A stretch of DNA of 14,607 bases from Armatimonadota bacterium (GTDB taxonomy: Bacteria; Armatimonadota; JAAZEB01). The notes beneath the pieces were generated by a model. That model made no database searches. It had not been told where the DNA came from and saw nothing but the letters and a program-made list of their open reading frames with translations. Below, piece after piece: positions 1-7,899 of this stretch; the stretch's first letter is position 1, and each line of letters starts with the position of its first letter. The stretch is from positions 1 to 14,607 of the forward strand of contig DUUU01000374.1 of NCBI GenBank assembly GCA_012841485.1. The letters are read 5' to 3'. The position numbers and the translations under genes were made by a program.

Positions 1-68
1 CGGGCCGTGAGGCCCGCGCCGGCTGGCCCCCGCCTATCCGGTGGGAGAGGCGCGGGGCGGCTAGGGAG
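1..68 (+). other. GC-rich leader with competing hairpins before the epimerase gene
   Basis: The first bases form a perfect 6-bp hairpin, 1-6 with 11-16, closed by a GTGA (GNRA-type) tetraloop. A second perfect 8-bp pairing, 13-20 with 49-56, uses some of the same bases, so the two cannot form together. The ribosome binding site of the next gene follows at 64-70. The stretch is cut by the window edge, so it may be an mRNA leader or the tail of an upstream element. No promoter or T-tract is visible. Confidence 0.35.
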
Positions 69-74
69 GTGGCG

Positions 75-1043
75 ATGTCACACTACCGGTGCGCAGAGGG
101 CCGGCTGGCCACGGGGGAGCGTGAGTTCCGGCTCGTGGACGAGGCGGCCGGCGTCGATATCACGGTGATCCCGGATCAGGGCGCGGTGTGGTCCGCTTTT
201 GGCGCGCGCGACGAGAGCGGCAATCGAATGGAGCTGTTCCATCCGGCGGAGCACTTCACCTATCCGGGTGGGTCTCCGGTCCTTTTCCCGGTGACCGGGC
301 GCTCGGCGTGCGACGGCGAGTTGGGCTTCTACCGCCATCGGGGCACGCGCTATCCGATGCCGATCCACGGTTTCGCGCGCGACCTCCCCTGGGATGTGGA
401 GGATGTGGCCGCGGATGAGGCCGGCGCGCGAATCACCTGCTCACTCCAAGACACCGAGGAGACACGCCGTGTCTACCCCTATGCCTTCCGGATTGCGCTC
501 ACCTACCGGATTCGGGAAGGGGCGGTTTCTGTCGAGGCTGCCGTGGAGAATCCTGGCGAGGAGCCGCTGCCGTTCCACCTGGGCTATCATCCCTACTTCC
601 GCGTGCCTATTCGCCCCGATGGCGACCGCACGCGCTGCCTGATGCGCGTGCCCTCGTTCGCGACCTGGGAGCTGGAGAACCTGTGTGCCACGGGCCGGCA
701 GGTTCCGATCGATCCCCGAGAAGCGTTCGAGCCGGAGCGCGCCCTGGGCGACGAGACGATGGACCGTGTCTTCGCCGCGCTCCGCCCGGACGAAGGGGGC
801 CAGGTCCGCTGCTGGGTGCACGACCCCGAGACGGGCTACGCCATCGAGGTCGAGTTCGACGCGCGCGAGTTTCCCGTCTTCGTGGTCTTTACCTCGCCGG
901 AGGCGCCCTACGCCTGTCTGGAGCCGTGGACCGGCCTGCCGGGCGGGTTGGGCGACGACACGCCGTCTGGGCAGCGGGCGCAGCGGGTACCGCCGGGCGG
1001 CCGGGTGGAGAACACCGTCCGCGTGCGCGTTCGCCGCGCGTAA
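75..1043 (+). CDS. Aldose 1-epimerase family protein (LacX/galactose mutarotase-like)
   Basis: A 322-aa cytoplasmic protein of the galactose-mutarotase fold, which interconverts alpha and beta anomers of aldoses or related sugars. The LacX-like signature motifs are in order: FPVTGR at 71-76, IHGFARD at 97-103, a central FHLGYHPYF at 167-175 (candidate catalytic His98 and His172), and LEPWTGLPG at 282-290 with Glu283 as the likely general base. Length is close to the usual 290-340 aa for the family. ATG at 75 is chosen because GGGAGGT (64-70) sits 4 bases upstream; an in-frame GTG at 69 lies inside that ribosome binding site. No signal peptide is present. The symporter gene begins 24 bases after the stop, which points to an operon for uptake and anomerisation of one sugar. 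Which sugar cannot be told from sequence. Confidence 0.9.
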   Translation: MSHYRCAEGRLATGEREFRLVDEAAGVDITVIPDQGAVWSAFGARDESGNRMELFHPAEHFTYPGGSPVLFPVTGRSACDGELGFYRHRGTRYPMPIHGFARDLPWDVEDVAADEAGARITCSLQDTEETRRVYPYAFRIALTYRIREGAVSVEAAVENPGEEPLPFHLGYHPYFRVPIRPDGDRTRCLMRVPSFATWELENLCATGRQVPIDPREAFEPERALGDETMDRVFAALRPDEGGQVRCWVHDPETGYAIEVEFDAREFPVFVVFTSPEAPYACLEPWTGLPGGLGDDTPSGQRAQRVPPGGRVENTVRVRVRRA

Positions 1044-1067
1044 ACGGCAGAGGGGAGAAGAGGAACC

Positions 1068-2591
1068 ATGCCTGAGAGCCCCGCGTCTTTCGGCGCGATC
1101 AACTACGCTGTGCTGGCCGTCTACTTCACGGGCATGCTTGCCATCGGCATCTGGGCGGGCCGGCAGACGAAGGGCGCTGCCGGCTATTTTATTGGCGAGG
1201 GGAAGGTTCACCACGTCCTCGTAGGGCTATCGCTCCTGGGCACCTACCTTTCGGCGCTCACGATGATGGCGCTCCCGGCGATGTCGTATGGCCGCGACGA
1301 CTGGACCTATACGATCCAGCTCCCCTTCCTGCTCGTCACGGCGGTCGTCATCACCGGGTTCGTGCTCCCGCGGCTGCGCGAGGAGGGGTGCATCAGCGTC
1401 TACGAGTTCCTGGAACGCCGGATCCACGTTTCGGTGCGCCTGGTTGCGTCCATCGCCTTCATCCTCCTCTCCATCGGGCGCATGGGCCTCGTCCTCTACC
1501 TGCCGTCGCTGGCGCTCTCCTACGTTCTCGGGGTCAATCTTGTCGCCTCGATCGTGGTCATGGGGATCATCGTCACGATCTACACGGTGGTCGGCGGGAT
1601 CAAGGGCATCATCTGGGTTGATTCGATCCAGGTGGTGATCTTTATCATCGGCGCTATCGCCACGCTGTTCTTTGCCTTCGCCCCGGGCGTGGACTTCTTC
1701 GCTGTGGCCCACGAGCATGGGAAGTTTCGCACCTGGGTGGGCGGGTGGAACATCGCCGAGGTGACGTCGCTGTGGCTGATCCTGGAGACGCTTTTCCAGA
1801 CGATCCGGATCTATGCCACGCAGCAGGATATGACGCAGCGCTACATGGCCGCGGAATCGACGAAGAAGGCGAACCAAAGCGTGTGGCTCTCGATCCTGGG
1901 TTACATCCCGCTCGCCTATCTCTTCTACTTCATCGGCACGGCGCTCTTCGTGTACTACACGGTGAACCCTGATCCGGGCGTGGAGCGGCTTGTGGCCGAC
2001 AAGAAGCTGGACGCGCTTTATGCCTACTTCGTGGTGACGCACATGCCGGCGGGCCTGGCCGGCTTGGTGATCGCCGCGTTCGTTGCCGCAGCGCAGTCCA
2101 CCATCTCGTCGAGCATGAACTCGAGCTCCGCGGTGTGTGTGGAGGATTTCTACCGCCGCTTCTGGGCGAAATCGAAGAGTGACGAGCACTACATGCGCGT
2201 GGGGAAGGCGCTCTCGCTCGTCTGGGGCGTAGCGCACATCGTGATGGCGATCCTCTTCATGCAGATTGAGCGGGCGCAGGTGGTATGGCAGAAGGTGATG
2301 GGGATCTCCACCTGCGGTGTGCTAGGGCTGATGGCGCTGGCGTTCCTTCCCTGGAAGGTGAACCCCTGGGCTGCGCTCACCGGCTGGGTGGCATCCGTCA
2401 TCTCGCTCGTCGTGATGATGTTCTTCCTGCAGGTCACTCCCAGCGTGGCGCTCGTCTATCCTCTGGAGAGCAATACGGGGATCAACTGGTTGCTCTGGCC
2501 GGTGATCACCAACCTGATCTGTTTCGGTGTTGCCCTCGGGCTGGACCGCCTCTTCCCGCGCCGGGAGAAGCCACTCGCCCCCGAGGGGTAG
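1068..2591 (+). CDS. Sodium:solute symporter (SSS/SLC5 family)
   Basis: A 507-aa integral membrane protein expected to couple sodium entry to uptake of a sugar or another small organic solute. Long hydrophobic segments run nearly throughout (about 12-30, 50-72, 83-101, 123-145, 149-175, 185-205, 233-250, 271-298, 322-345, 380-400, 408-428, 436-455, 472-492), consistent with the 13-TM LeuT-fold layout. Family marks include YTVVGGIKG at 172-180, the TQQDMTQRYMA stretch at 251-261, and a serine-rich segment ISSSMNSSS at 346-354 in the region that forms the Na2 sodium site in TM8 of relatives. ATG at 1068 follows a purine-rich AGAAGAGGA. The gene lies directly downstream of the epimerase gene and probably shares its transcript, which favours a sugar substrate. 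Family assignment is firm; substrate is not. Confidence 0.93.
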   Translation: MPESPASFGAINYAVLAVYFTGMLAIGIWAGRQTKGAAGYFIGEGKVHHVLVGLSLLGTYLSALTMMALPAMSYGRDDWTYTIQLPFLLVTAVVITGFVLPRLREEGCISVYEFLERRIHVSVRLVASIAFILLSIGRMGLVLYLPSLALSYVLGVNLVASIVVMGIIVTIYTVVGGIKGIIWVDSIQVVIFIIGAIATLFFAFAPGVDFFAVAHEHGKFRTWVGGWNIAEVTSLWLILETLFQTIRIYATQQDMTQRYMAAESTKKANQSVWLSILGYIPLAYLFYFIGTALFVYYTVNPDPGVERLVADKKLDALYAYFVVTHMPAGLAGLVIAAFVAAAQSTISSSMNSSSAVCVEDFYRRFWAKSKSDEHYMRVGKALSLVWGVAHIVMAILFMQIERAQVVWQKVMGISTCGVLGLMALAFLPWKVNPWAALTGWVASVISLVVMMFFLQVTPSVALVYPLESNTGINWLLWPVITNLICFGVALGLDRLFPRREKPLAPEG

Positions 2592-2801
2592 CGTGTCCGA
2601 GCGCATCAGGGCGCGAAGCTTCCAGGGCTGAGCAGCACGGATACGAATATGCCAGGCGCGCGACTGGGGACGCGGGCCATCCGGGGCACGGCCATCCCCA
2701 GGGAATCGCGAAGGACCGCGAAGCGGTCCCACAACATAGCCCAGGGTCTCCTGACCAGACCGGACCTTATCTCCGAATACCAGGGGAGCACTGCGCCCGT
2801 T
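2592..2801. other. Intergenic stretch between symporter and phosphoesterase genes
   Basis: No gene is supported here. In order it holds an imperfect inverted repeat, TGGGGA (2665-2670) with TCCCCA (2695-2700), enclosing two GGCC blocks; then copy 1 of the structured repeat (2709-2756); then 45 bases before the -35 box of the next gene's promoter. No T-tract terminator for the symporter gene was found. Confidence 0.6.
2709..2756 (+). repeat. Structured intergenic repeat, copy 1
   Basis: This 48-base core matches 11818-11865 at 42 of 48 positions. It carries a perfect 7-bp hairpin, GGACCGC (2713-2719), GAA loop, GCGGTCC (2723-2729), then a conserved tail that includes AGCCCAGGGTCTCCTGACC. Four of the six differences from copy 2 are two complete base-pair swaps inside the stem, so pairing is kept while sequence changes. 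In this copy the second hairpin seen in copy 2 is reduced to GGTC/GACC. A near-consensus promoter follows 45 bases downstream. Function unknown. Confidence 0.8.
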
Positions 2802-2830
2802 TTGACGCCGGATGGCCCCTGGAGTATAAT
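2802..2830 (+). promoter_or_regulatory. Sigma70-type promoter for the phosphoesterase gene
   Basis: TTGACG (2802-2807), a 17-base spacer, and a perfect TATAAT (2825-2830). Transcription would begin near 2837, giving a leader of about 68 bases before the TTG start at 2905. The leader contains a 5-bp hairpin, ACTCG (2869-2873) with CGAGT (2879-2883). Confidence 0.75.
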
Positions 2831-2904
2831 GGGAGCAATCGTTTGAGAGTTCTCCCGCGGGCCGGTTGACTCGTGCCGCGAGTGGATCTGGAAAGGACGC
2901 ACGA

Positions 2905-5076
2905 TTGGCGCTGGTATCTCCCATCCTGAGGTCTGATCGGAACCGGCGCGAGCGCTGGATGCCCGTGCTGCTCCTGTTGGCCGCTCTGCTGGCCCCGCTG
3001 CCGGCGGGCGCCGAGGGATTCTCCTTCCTCCACCTGAGCGATGTTCACGCGCCGATGGCTGCCAGTCGCGAGACCATCGCCCAGGCGCGCGATGCTGGGC
3101 CGATCCGCCTGGCGCCCTATGGCGTGACCGCCCCACCGCCCTCGTTCGCCGTGGTCACGGGCGATGTGACCGAGTTTGGTGGCGCGGACGCCTGGGAGAC
3201 CTACCGCTCGTGGTGGGAGGGCGCCCGGTATCCCGTCTACCACGTGCCTGGCAACCACGACAACACCTGGTGGCTGCTGCGCCCGGCGATGCGTGCCCTG
3301 CATGGAGGCCTGCCCTACTCCTTTGATCACGCGGGCTGCCACTTCATCGCCCTCGATAGCGCGGGAAGGCAGGACCCCCGGCCCGGGTTCGGCGTGGAGG
3401 AGCTCGCGTGGCTGCGCAGAGATCTGGAAGAGGTGAAGCCTGGCACGCCCCTCTTCCTCTTCTTCCACCATCCCCTGCAGGGGACCGAGTGGGCGAGCCC
3501 GCGCGACTACGAGCGCCTTCTCGAGGTCTTGCGGCCGCATCACGTGGCGCTCATCCTGGTGGGTCATGGCCACGGCTTCCGACATATGCGGTTTGGCGGC
3601 TACGACGCCGTCATGGGGGGATCCACCTTCGATAAGAATGCGAAGCCGATGTCGGGCGGCAACGCCGGCTACAACGTGGTGACCGTCCAGGATGGCGTCT
3701 TGCGCGTGGCGTACCGGCGCGCTGCCGAGGCCGAGGCGACGGTACCTCTCCTGGAGAAGCCGCTGGCACCCCCGGATCCACTCCCGGAGGCGCGCTTCGT
3801 ATCGCCGGGGGAAGGCGCCCGGGTTTCGGGAGGCTCGGTGCGCGTTCTCCTTTCGTTCCCGGATCGGGAGGGGGTGGCCGGCGAGGTCTCCCTCGATGCA
3901 GAACCGGCCGTCGCGCTGGCGCCGTCCGCCGAGAAGGCCGGCCCGCAGGGCGGGCGGCTCTGTGAAGCGAGCCTGGATCTGGCTCAGGCCACGCCGGGTG
4001 TCCACGTGTTGCGCGCACGGTTTCAGGTGGACGACCGGCAGGTCTATGCTGCCCGAGAGATTCTGGTGGAGCGCCCTGGGGGACCCCGCGCGCAATGGCG
4101 CGTGAATCTGGGCGCCTCCGTGCGCGGGAGAGTGGCCGCGAGTGGGGGCCGACTCTATGTTGGAACGCAGGATGGCTGGCTGGTCGCGCTGGACGCGGAG
4201 CAAGGGCGTGAGGTGTGGCGCTTCTGCGTGGGCGGCGAGGTGCTGGGAGGGCCCACCGTAGGCAACGGAGCCGTGTACGTTGCTTCCACCGATGGCACCC
4301 TCTTCGCGGTCGAACTGGGAGGCACGGAACGGTGGCGCTATCAGGCGGGTGCGCCGCTCTCGGCGCCGCCGGCCCTGATGGGGGATGCCGTGGTGATCGG
4401 GTCGATCGATGGCGCGGTCCATTGCGTGGCGCAGGCGACAGGTGAGCCACGGTGGCGCGTGCCCACGGCGGGCTATGCCATCGAGACGGCGGCATGCGCC
4501 GTTGGCGATACGATTCTCCTGAGTGCCTGGGATACTTTCGTTCACGCGCTCTCGGCGAGCGACGGCGCCCCGCGGTGGAAGGCGCGCGCCGCAGGTACGG
4601 AGCGGACGGCGCCGCGCTACTACAGCCCGGCTGATTGCTCGCCCGTTGTGGCCGGCGGGCGCATCTTTGCCGCCGACCGCAACTACAAGCTCACGATTCT
4701 AGATGCGGCGACGGGCGAGCGCGTCGGAGTGGTGGATCGCTGCGCCGCCGTAGCCCCCGCCGCCGATGGTCGGGGCGTCTTCATCCGCCGGCCGGGCTTG
4801 CGGCAGGGCTTGGCGCGGTTGGATCTGGACGGCACCGAGGTGTGGAGCTGCGACATTCGTTTGGGCGCTCTCCCGGCGCCTCCTATCGAGGCGGGAGGTA
4901 CTGTCATCGCGGCCTCCGATCGGGGCGTGGTGAGCGCCGTTTCGCCGGAGGATGGGCGCCTGCTGTGGCAGTATCAGGTATCGGCGGGATGCTACCTCCC
5001 CGGTGGCGCCGCGATGGCGGATGGAGTGGTCTACACCGCCGGCCTCGATGGTGCCGTGACGGCGATCAAGCCGTAG
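2905..5076 (+). CDS. Secreted calcineurin-like phosphoesterase fused to a PQQ-type beta-propeller
   Basis: A 723-aa exported protein. The N-terminus has an arginine-rich segment, a hydrophobic run (about 19-32) and a probable signal-peptidase site near AGA-EG (34-38). A metallophosphatase domain (about 39-275) carries all the metal-ligand motifs: SDVH (45-48), GD (86-87), GNHD (116-119), HH (188-189) and GHGH (220-223). An Ig-like beta segment (about 295-393) follows. The C-terminal third (about 395-720) is built of PQQ/BamB-like blades, with repeats such as LYVGTQDGWLVALD, VYVASTDGTLFAVE and VVIGSIDGAVHCV. It probably hydrolyses a phosphoester outside the cytoplasm; the substrate is unknown. 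TTG at 2905 is preferred because AAAGGA (2892-2897) lies 7 bases upstream; the in-frame TTG at 2866 and ATG at 2959 lack a ribosome binding site. It has its own promoter, and its stop is 18 bases from the convergent GspF/PilC gene. Confidence 0.9.
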   Translation: MALVSPILRSDRNRRERWMPVLLLLAALLAPLPAGAEGFSFLHLSDVHAPMAASRETIAQARDAGPIRLAPYGVTAPPPSFAVVTGDVTEFGGADAWETYRSWWEGARYPVYHVPGNHDNTWWLLRPAMRALHGGLPYSFDHAGCHFIALDSAGRQDPRPGFGVEELAWLRRDLEEVKPGTPLFLFFHHPLQGTEWASPRDYERLLEVLRPHHVALILVGHGHGFRHMRFGGYDAVMGGSTFDKNAKPMSGGNAGYNVVTVQDGVLRVAYRRAAEAEATVPLLEKPLAPPDPLPEARFVSPGEGARVSGGSVRVLLSFPDREGVAGEVSLDAEPAVALAPSAEKAGPQGGRLCEASLDLAQATPGVHVLRARFQVDDRQVYAAREILVERPGGPRAQWRVNLGASVRGRVAASGGRLYVGTQDGWLVALDAEQGREVWRFCVGGEVLGGPTVGNGAVYVASTDGTLFAVELGGTERWRYQAGAPLSAPPALMGDAVVIGSIDGAVHCVAQATGEPRWRVPTAGYAIETAACAVGDTILLSAWDTFVHALSASDGAPRWKARAAGTERTAPRYYSPADCSPVVAGGRIFAADRNYKLTILDAATGERVGVVDRCAAVAPAADGRGVFIRRPGLRQGLARLDLDGTEVWSCDIRLGALPAPPIEAGGTVIAASDRGVVSAVSPEDGRLLWQYQVSAGCYLPGGAAMADGVVYTAGLDGAVTAIKP

Positions 5077-5094
5077 CCCGCCCTGTGCTGCGGC

Positions 5095-6312
5095 CTAAAT
5101 GGCTCCGAGCGCCCCGGCATAGCTCAGGGCGAAGCTGATCACTTCCATGCCGATGAGCACGCCCATGAAAAGGATGAGGAGCGGCCCGACCGCCGTGGCC
5201 AGACTGCGCGTCGCGGTTTCTGCTTCGGCCTCGGCGTACTCCGCCACCTTATCGAGCATCTCGTCGAGATTCCCGGTCTCCTCGCCGGTGCGCACCATAT
5301 TGAGCGCCATCGGCGGTAGAATCCCGAGTGGCGTGAGTGCTTCTACCAGGCGCCTGCCGCGCTGGACCGCGGGAATGGCGGCCTGGATCTGCTCCGCGAA
5401 GACCTGATTTCCCGAAGCCTGGGCGGCGGTTTCGAGCGCCTCGGGCAAGGAGACGCCGGCGCGGTAGAGGCTGGCCAGCCCGCGCGAGAAGCGTGCCATC
5501 GCCATCCCGCGGACGACCTTGCCGAGGAGCGGGAAGGCGAGCTTCACCTGGTCGAGGAGGCGTGAGCGTGTGCCAAGGCGGGCGATCACCACGCCAAGGA
5601 AGTAGAGGGCAGCGAGGGCGCCGACCGCGGGAACGATCACATTGCCGAAGCCCTGGCCAACTCGCGCGCCTTCCGGTGCAATCGAGCCGATGACGACCTT
5701 GACGATGACGCAGATGAGCACCGCCATCCCCAGGGTCAGCTTCGGCAAGAAGGTTTGCTGCTTGATCTTCTGGTTTAGCTCGTATTGGCGCTCAAGCATC
5801 TCCGCGATGCGGTTGAGCGCGTCGTCCAACCGCCCTCCCACCTCCCCGGCGCGCAGCGTCGCCAGGATGAGTGGGGAGAAGAGGCGCGGGTGGCGGGCGA
5901 AGGTGACCGAGAGGGGGTGGCCATGATGGACCGCATCGGCTGCCTCGGCGGAGACCTTCTTCAGCGTGCCTCCGCTCTGATCGCGCATGATCTCCATACA
6001 CCGAGATAGGGGCATTCCGGAGTGGACCGCGCCGGCGAGTTGACGGAAGTAGACGGCAAGATCCTTCAAGGGCACGCCGGGCGCGCTCCATGCGCGCGTG
6101 CGGGTCGCCGTCGTGGGGTGGCCTTGCGTGGCGGTCGCGGCACCGGTTCGCTTGGTCCGGACGGGAGACGAGTCACCGGATAGCTCGATCTCCATCGGCC
6201 AGAGGCCCTTGTCGCGGAGAATCCTGGCGGTGGCATGCTTGTCCTCCGCAGTAAGGCTGCCGGTCACTGTTTTCCCCGCCCGATCTTTGGCGCGGTAGTG
6301 GTAGGTGGGCAT
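5095..6312 (-). CDS. Type II secretion/type IV pilus inner-membrane platform protein (GspF/PilC family)
   Basis: A 405-aa polytopic protein that in relatives forms the inner-membrane platform engaging the assembly ATPase. The N-terminal MPTYHYRAKDRAGK pattern and an LxxxGLWPM element (about 32-40) are typical of the family. Two copies of the T2SSF domain follow (about 84-205 and 274-397), each with the paired signature: RAGEVGGRLDDAL at 154-166 and RTGEETGNLDEML at 341-353. Membrane segments fall near 190-211, 224-245 and 371-395, the usual three. ATG at 6312 has GGGAGG 7 bases upstream. The gene has its own promoter and no GspE/PilB, pilin or PilT gene next to it here, so partners must be encoded elsewhere. 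PilC and GspF cannot be told apart from this locus. Confidence 0.93.
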   Translation of the reverse strand: MPTYHYRAKDRAGKTVTGSLTAEDKHATARILRDKGLWPMEIELSGDSSPVRTKRTGAATATQGHPTTATRTRAWSAPGVPLKDLAVYFRQLAGAVHSGMPLSRCMEIMRDQSGGTLKKVSAEAADAVHHGHPLSVTFARHPRLFSPLILATLRAGEVGGRLDDALNRIAEMLERQYELNQKIKQQTFLPKLTLGMAVLICVIVKVVIGSIAPEGARVGQGFGNVIVPAVGALAALYFLGVVIARLGTRSRLLDQVKLAFPLLGKVVRGMAMARFSRGLASLYRAGVSLPEALETAAQASGNQVFAEQIQAAIPAVQRGRRLVEALTPLGILPPMALNMVRTGEETGNLDEMLDKVAEYAEAEAETATRSLATAVGPLLILFMGVLIGMEVISFALSYAGALGAI

Positions 6313-6343
6313 CTGTGCGCCTCCCGCTCTCTTGCGTTAACCA

Positions 6344-6373
6344 ATGATACCCTAGCTCGACAGCACGCGTCAA
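6344..6373 (-). promoter_or_regulatory. Sigma70-type promoter for the GspF/PilC gene
   Basis: Read on the minus strand: TTGACG (6373-6368), an 18-base spacer, TATCAT (6349-6344). The start codon at 6312 lies about 25 bases beyond the predicted transcription start. Its place between the MFS stop and the GspF/PilC start suggests the latter is transcribed independently. Confidence 0.65.
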
Positions 6374-6398
6374 TGCTCGCGCCGAGGTGCCGCGCCCG

Positions 6399-7565
6399 TT
6401 ACCACCGCCGGATGAGGGTGCGGAACGCGGCAATGCCTGCGAGATAGAGCAGGGCATTGATGGCGAAGACCGAGGGGATGCCCAGGCACGCGGCGATCTG
6501 GGTGGCCGTGACGGGAGCGATCAGGGCCCCGAGCATGACGGCCGATTGCTGCATGCCATAGGCGCGGCCACGGAAGTGCTCCGGCACGCGCAGGCAGATG
6601 ATCGCCCCTGCCGAGGGCGCGATCGATGCCACGCACACGCCTAGAGCGAAGAAGAGGATGGCGAAAGGCCAGATCCCCCGCACGAGCGACAGGCTGATGC
6701 CGCAGAGCGCGGCGCCGGCAAGCCCGGTGAGGATGGCACGGTCATAGCCGGCCCGGTCGCCATAGCGGGTCCAGCGTTGCGCGGAAAGGACGAACGCCGT
6801 GGCAGGCAACGAGAAGATGCATCCGGTGAGCCACGCGGGCGCGTCCCGGCCAATGTCGCGGAGGTGAAGCGCCAGCACCGGGTTGATCGCGGACATGAAG
6901 AAGCCGTTGACGAGCACCACGAGCATGACGGACGCCAGCACGGGCGATTGGAACATCAGGCGGAAGTCATCGAGGAGGCTGGTCTTCTCCTCGGATACCT
7001 CGCGGGGGCCTTCACGGACCATCACCAACACCAGGAGCGTGGAGAAGAGGACGGCGGACCCCGATACCCCCATCGAGCCCCGGTAGCCAAAGAGACTGGC
7101 CATGAAGCCACCGATGCCCGGCCCCACGATCTGACCCGCGGCGCCCGCGGTCTGGGCGATAGCGACGGCTCTGGGCCCTTCCTCCTGGGGGGTGCCCGTG
7201 GCGATGAGCGCCATGGCGCCGGGGATGAACCCGGTGAGCGCGCCATTGAGGAAGCGGAGGAAGGCCAACTCGTAGGGAGTGCGGCAGACGCTCATGCCGA
7301 AGTAGATGCCGGCCAGGCAAAAGCCAGCGCGCAACGTCATCGCCTTCCGCCCATAGCGGTCGCCTAGCTTCCCCCAATAGGGAAGCGCGACGATGCTTGC
7401 CAGTGACTGGATGGCGAAGATGATCCCGGACCACTGCAGGATGTTTTCCTTGACGCCCATCTCCTCCAGAAAGAGCGGGAGGAAGGGCATGATCTGAAAC
7501 CAGCTGATAGATGCAAGAAAGATAGCCAGGCTAAGAACATACAGATTTCGTTCGTATTGCTTCAT
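6399..7565 (-). CDS. Major facilitator superfamily transporter, drug-efflux-like
   Basis: A 388-aa integral membrane protein with about 12 hydrophobic segments, near the usual 390-400 aa. The MFS motif A, GKLGDRYGRK, is at 65-74 between TM2 and TM3, and a glycine-rich TM5 stretch QIVGPGIGGF resembles motif C of the antiporter branch, so proton-coupled export of a small compound is the best guess. A charged loop after TM6 (VREGPREVSEEKTS) divides the two six-TM halves. ATG at 7565 is used; an in-frame TTG at 7568 is possible. No good ribosome binding site precedes either, which is unusual beside its neighbours. Its leader contains overlapping inverted repeats (7596-7655), a possible site of control. 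The oxidoreductase gene lies upstream in the same direction. Substrate unknown. Confidence 0.9.
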   Translation of the reverse strand: MKQYERNLYVLSLAIFLASISWFQIMPFLPLFLEEMGVKENILQWSGIIFAIQSLASIVALPYWGKLGDRYGRKAMTLRAGFCLAGIYFGMSVCRTPYELAFLRFLNGALTGFIPGAMALIATGTPQEEGPRAVAIAQTAGAAGQIVGPGIGGFMASLFGYRGSMGVSGSAVLFSTLLVLVMVREGPREVSEEKTSLLDDFRLMFQSPVLASVMLVVLVNGFFMSAINPVLALHLRDIGRDAPAWLTGCIFSLPATAFVLSAQRWTRYGDRAGYDRAILTGLAGAALCGISLSLVRGIWPFAILFFALGVCVASIAPSAGAIICLRVPEHFRGRAYGMQQSAVMLGALIAPVTATQIAACLGIPSVFAINALLYLAGIAAFRTLIRRW

Positions 7566-7595
7566 CAATCGACATGTTTCTATGCGGGGTGGCCA

Positions 7596-7655
7596 GCTGA
7601 ATGGGCGGCTATCAAGACGCGCGACTAAGGGCGCAAGAGGTTGCGCCCATTCAGC
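7596..7655 (-). promoter_or_regulatory. Overlapping inverted repeats in the MFS leader
   Basis: An inner hairpin pairs GGGCGCAA (7629-7636) with TTGCGCCC (7641-7648) around a GAGG loop. An outer perfect 12-base inverted repeat pairs GCTGAATGGGCG (7596-7607) with CGCCCATTCAGC (7644-7655). The two share 7644-7648, so they are alternatives. The outer arm ends about 30 bases before the MFS start. It could be an attenuator-like leader or a repressor site; the sequence does not decide. Confidence 0.5.
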
Positions 7656-7750
7656 CGCGCACTAGGCCAAGGCGGGGTGTGGTCGAGTGGATGCCCGTCG
7701 CACGTCGCCCCGTATCGCGCCTGGAATCTGGTTGGCCGGAACATGGCCCT

Positions 7751-7759
7751 ATTCTACCA
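7751..7759 (-). promoter_or_regulatory. Possible extended -10 element upstream of the MFS gene
   Basis: On the minus strand TGGTAGAAT (7759-7751) fits an extended -10 box. The -35 position 17 bases upstream reads TCGTCG, a poor match. Transcription from here would give a leader of about 180 bases that contains the 7596-7655 inverted repeats. Confidence 0.3.
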
Positions 7760-7899
7760 CAAGATGCCCATCCCGACGAGTGCCTGTCAGGCCCCGGACG
7801 GATGCGAGACCGCGGTTGACGGCGACGGGCACGGATGGGCTATCCTACATGCGCCGGCCCGGCTCGCGGGCACCACGACAAGGCGAATCGTGATCCGCC

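Larger units (their letters stand above)
7569..7899. other. Intergenic stretch between oxidoreductase and MFS genes
   Basis: No gene is supported in these 331 bases. The MFS-proximal part holds the inverted repeats at 7596-7655 and a possible extended -10 element at 7751-7759. The rest shows no terminator with a T-tract and no convincing reading frame. A plus-strand TTGACG (7816-7821) with TATCCT (7841-7846) is spaced 19 bases apart and has no gene downstream. Confidence 0.5.

Noticed and set aside
2592..2904. Short frames over repeat copy 1 sharing a QHSPGSPD string with copy 2
   Set aside because: Shared peptide follows from repeat similarity and there is no start signal; such frames can create false protein families.
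2767..4545. 592-aa open frame on the minus strand
   Set aside because: It is antisense to the phosphoesterase gene, low in complexity (R, G, H, P rich), and arises from GC-rich codon bias; no family likeness or start signal.
7816..7846. Plus-strand promoter-like TTGACG and TATCCT
   Set aside because: Spacer is 19 bases, the -10 box is weak and only the antisense of the oxidoreductase gene lies downstream.
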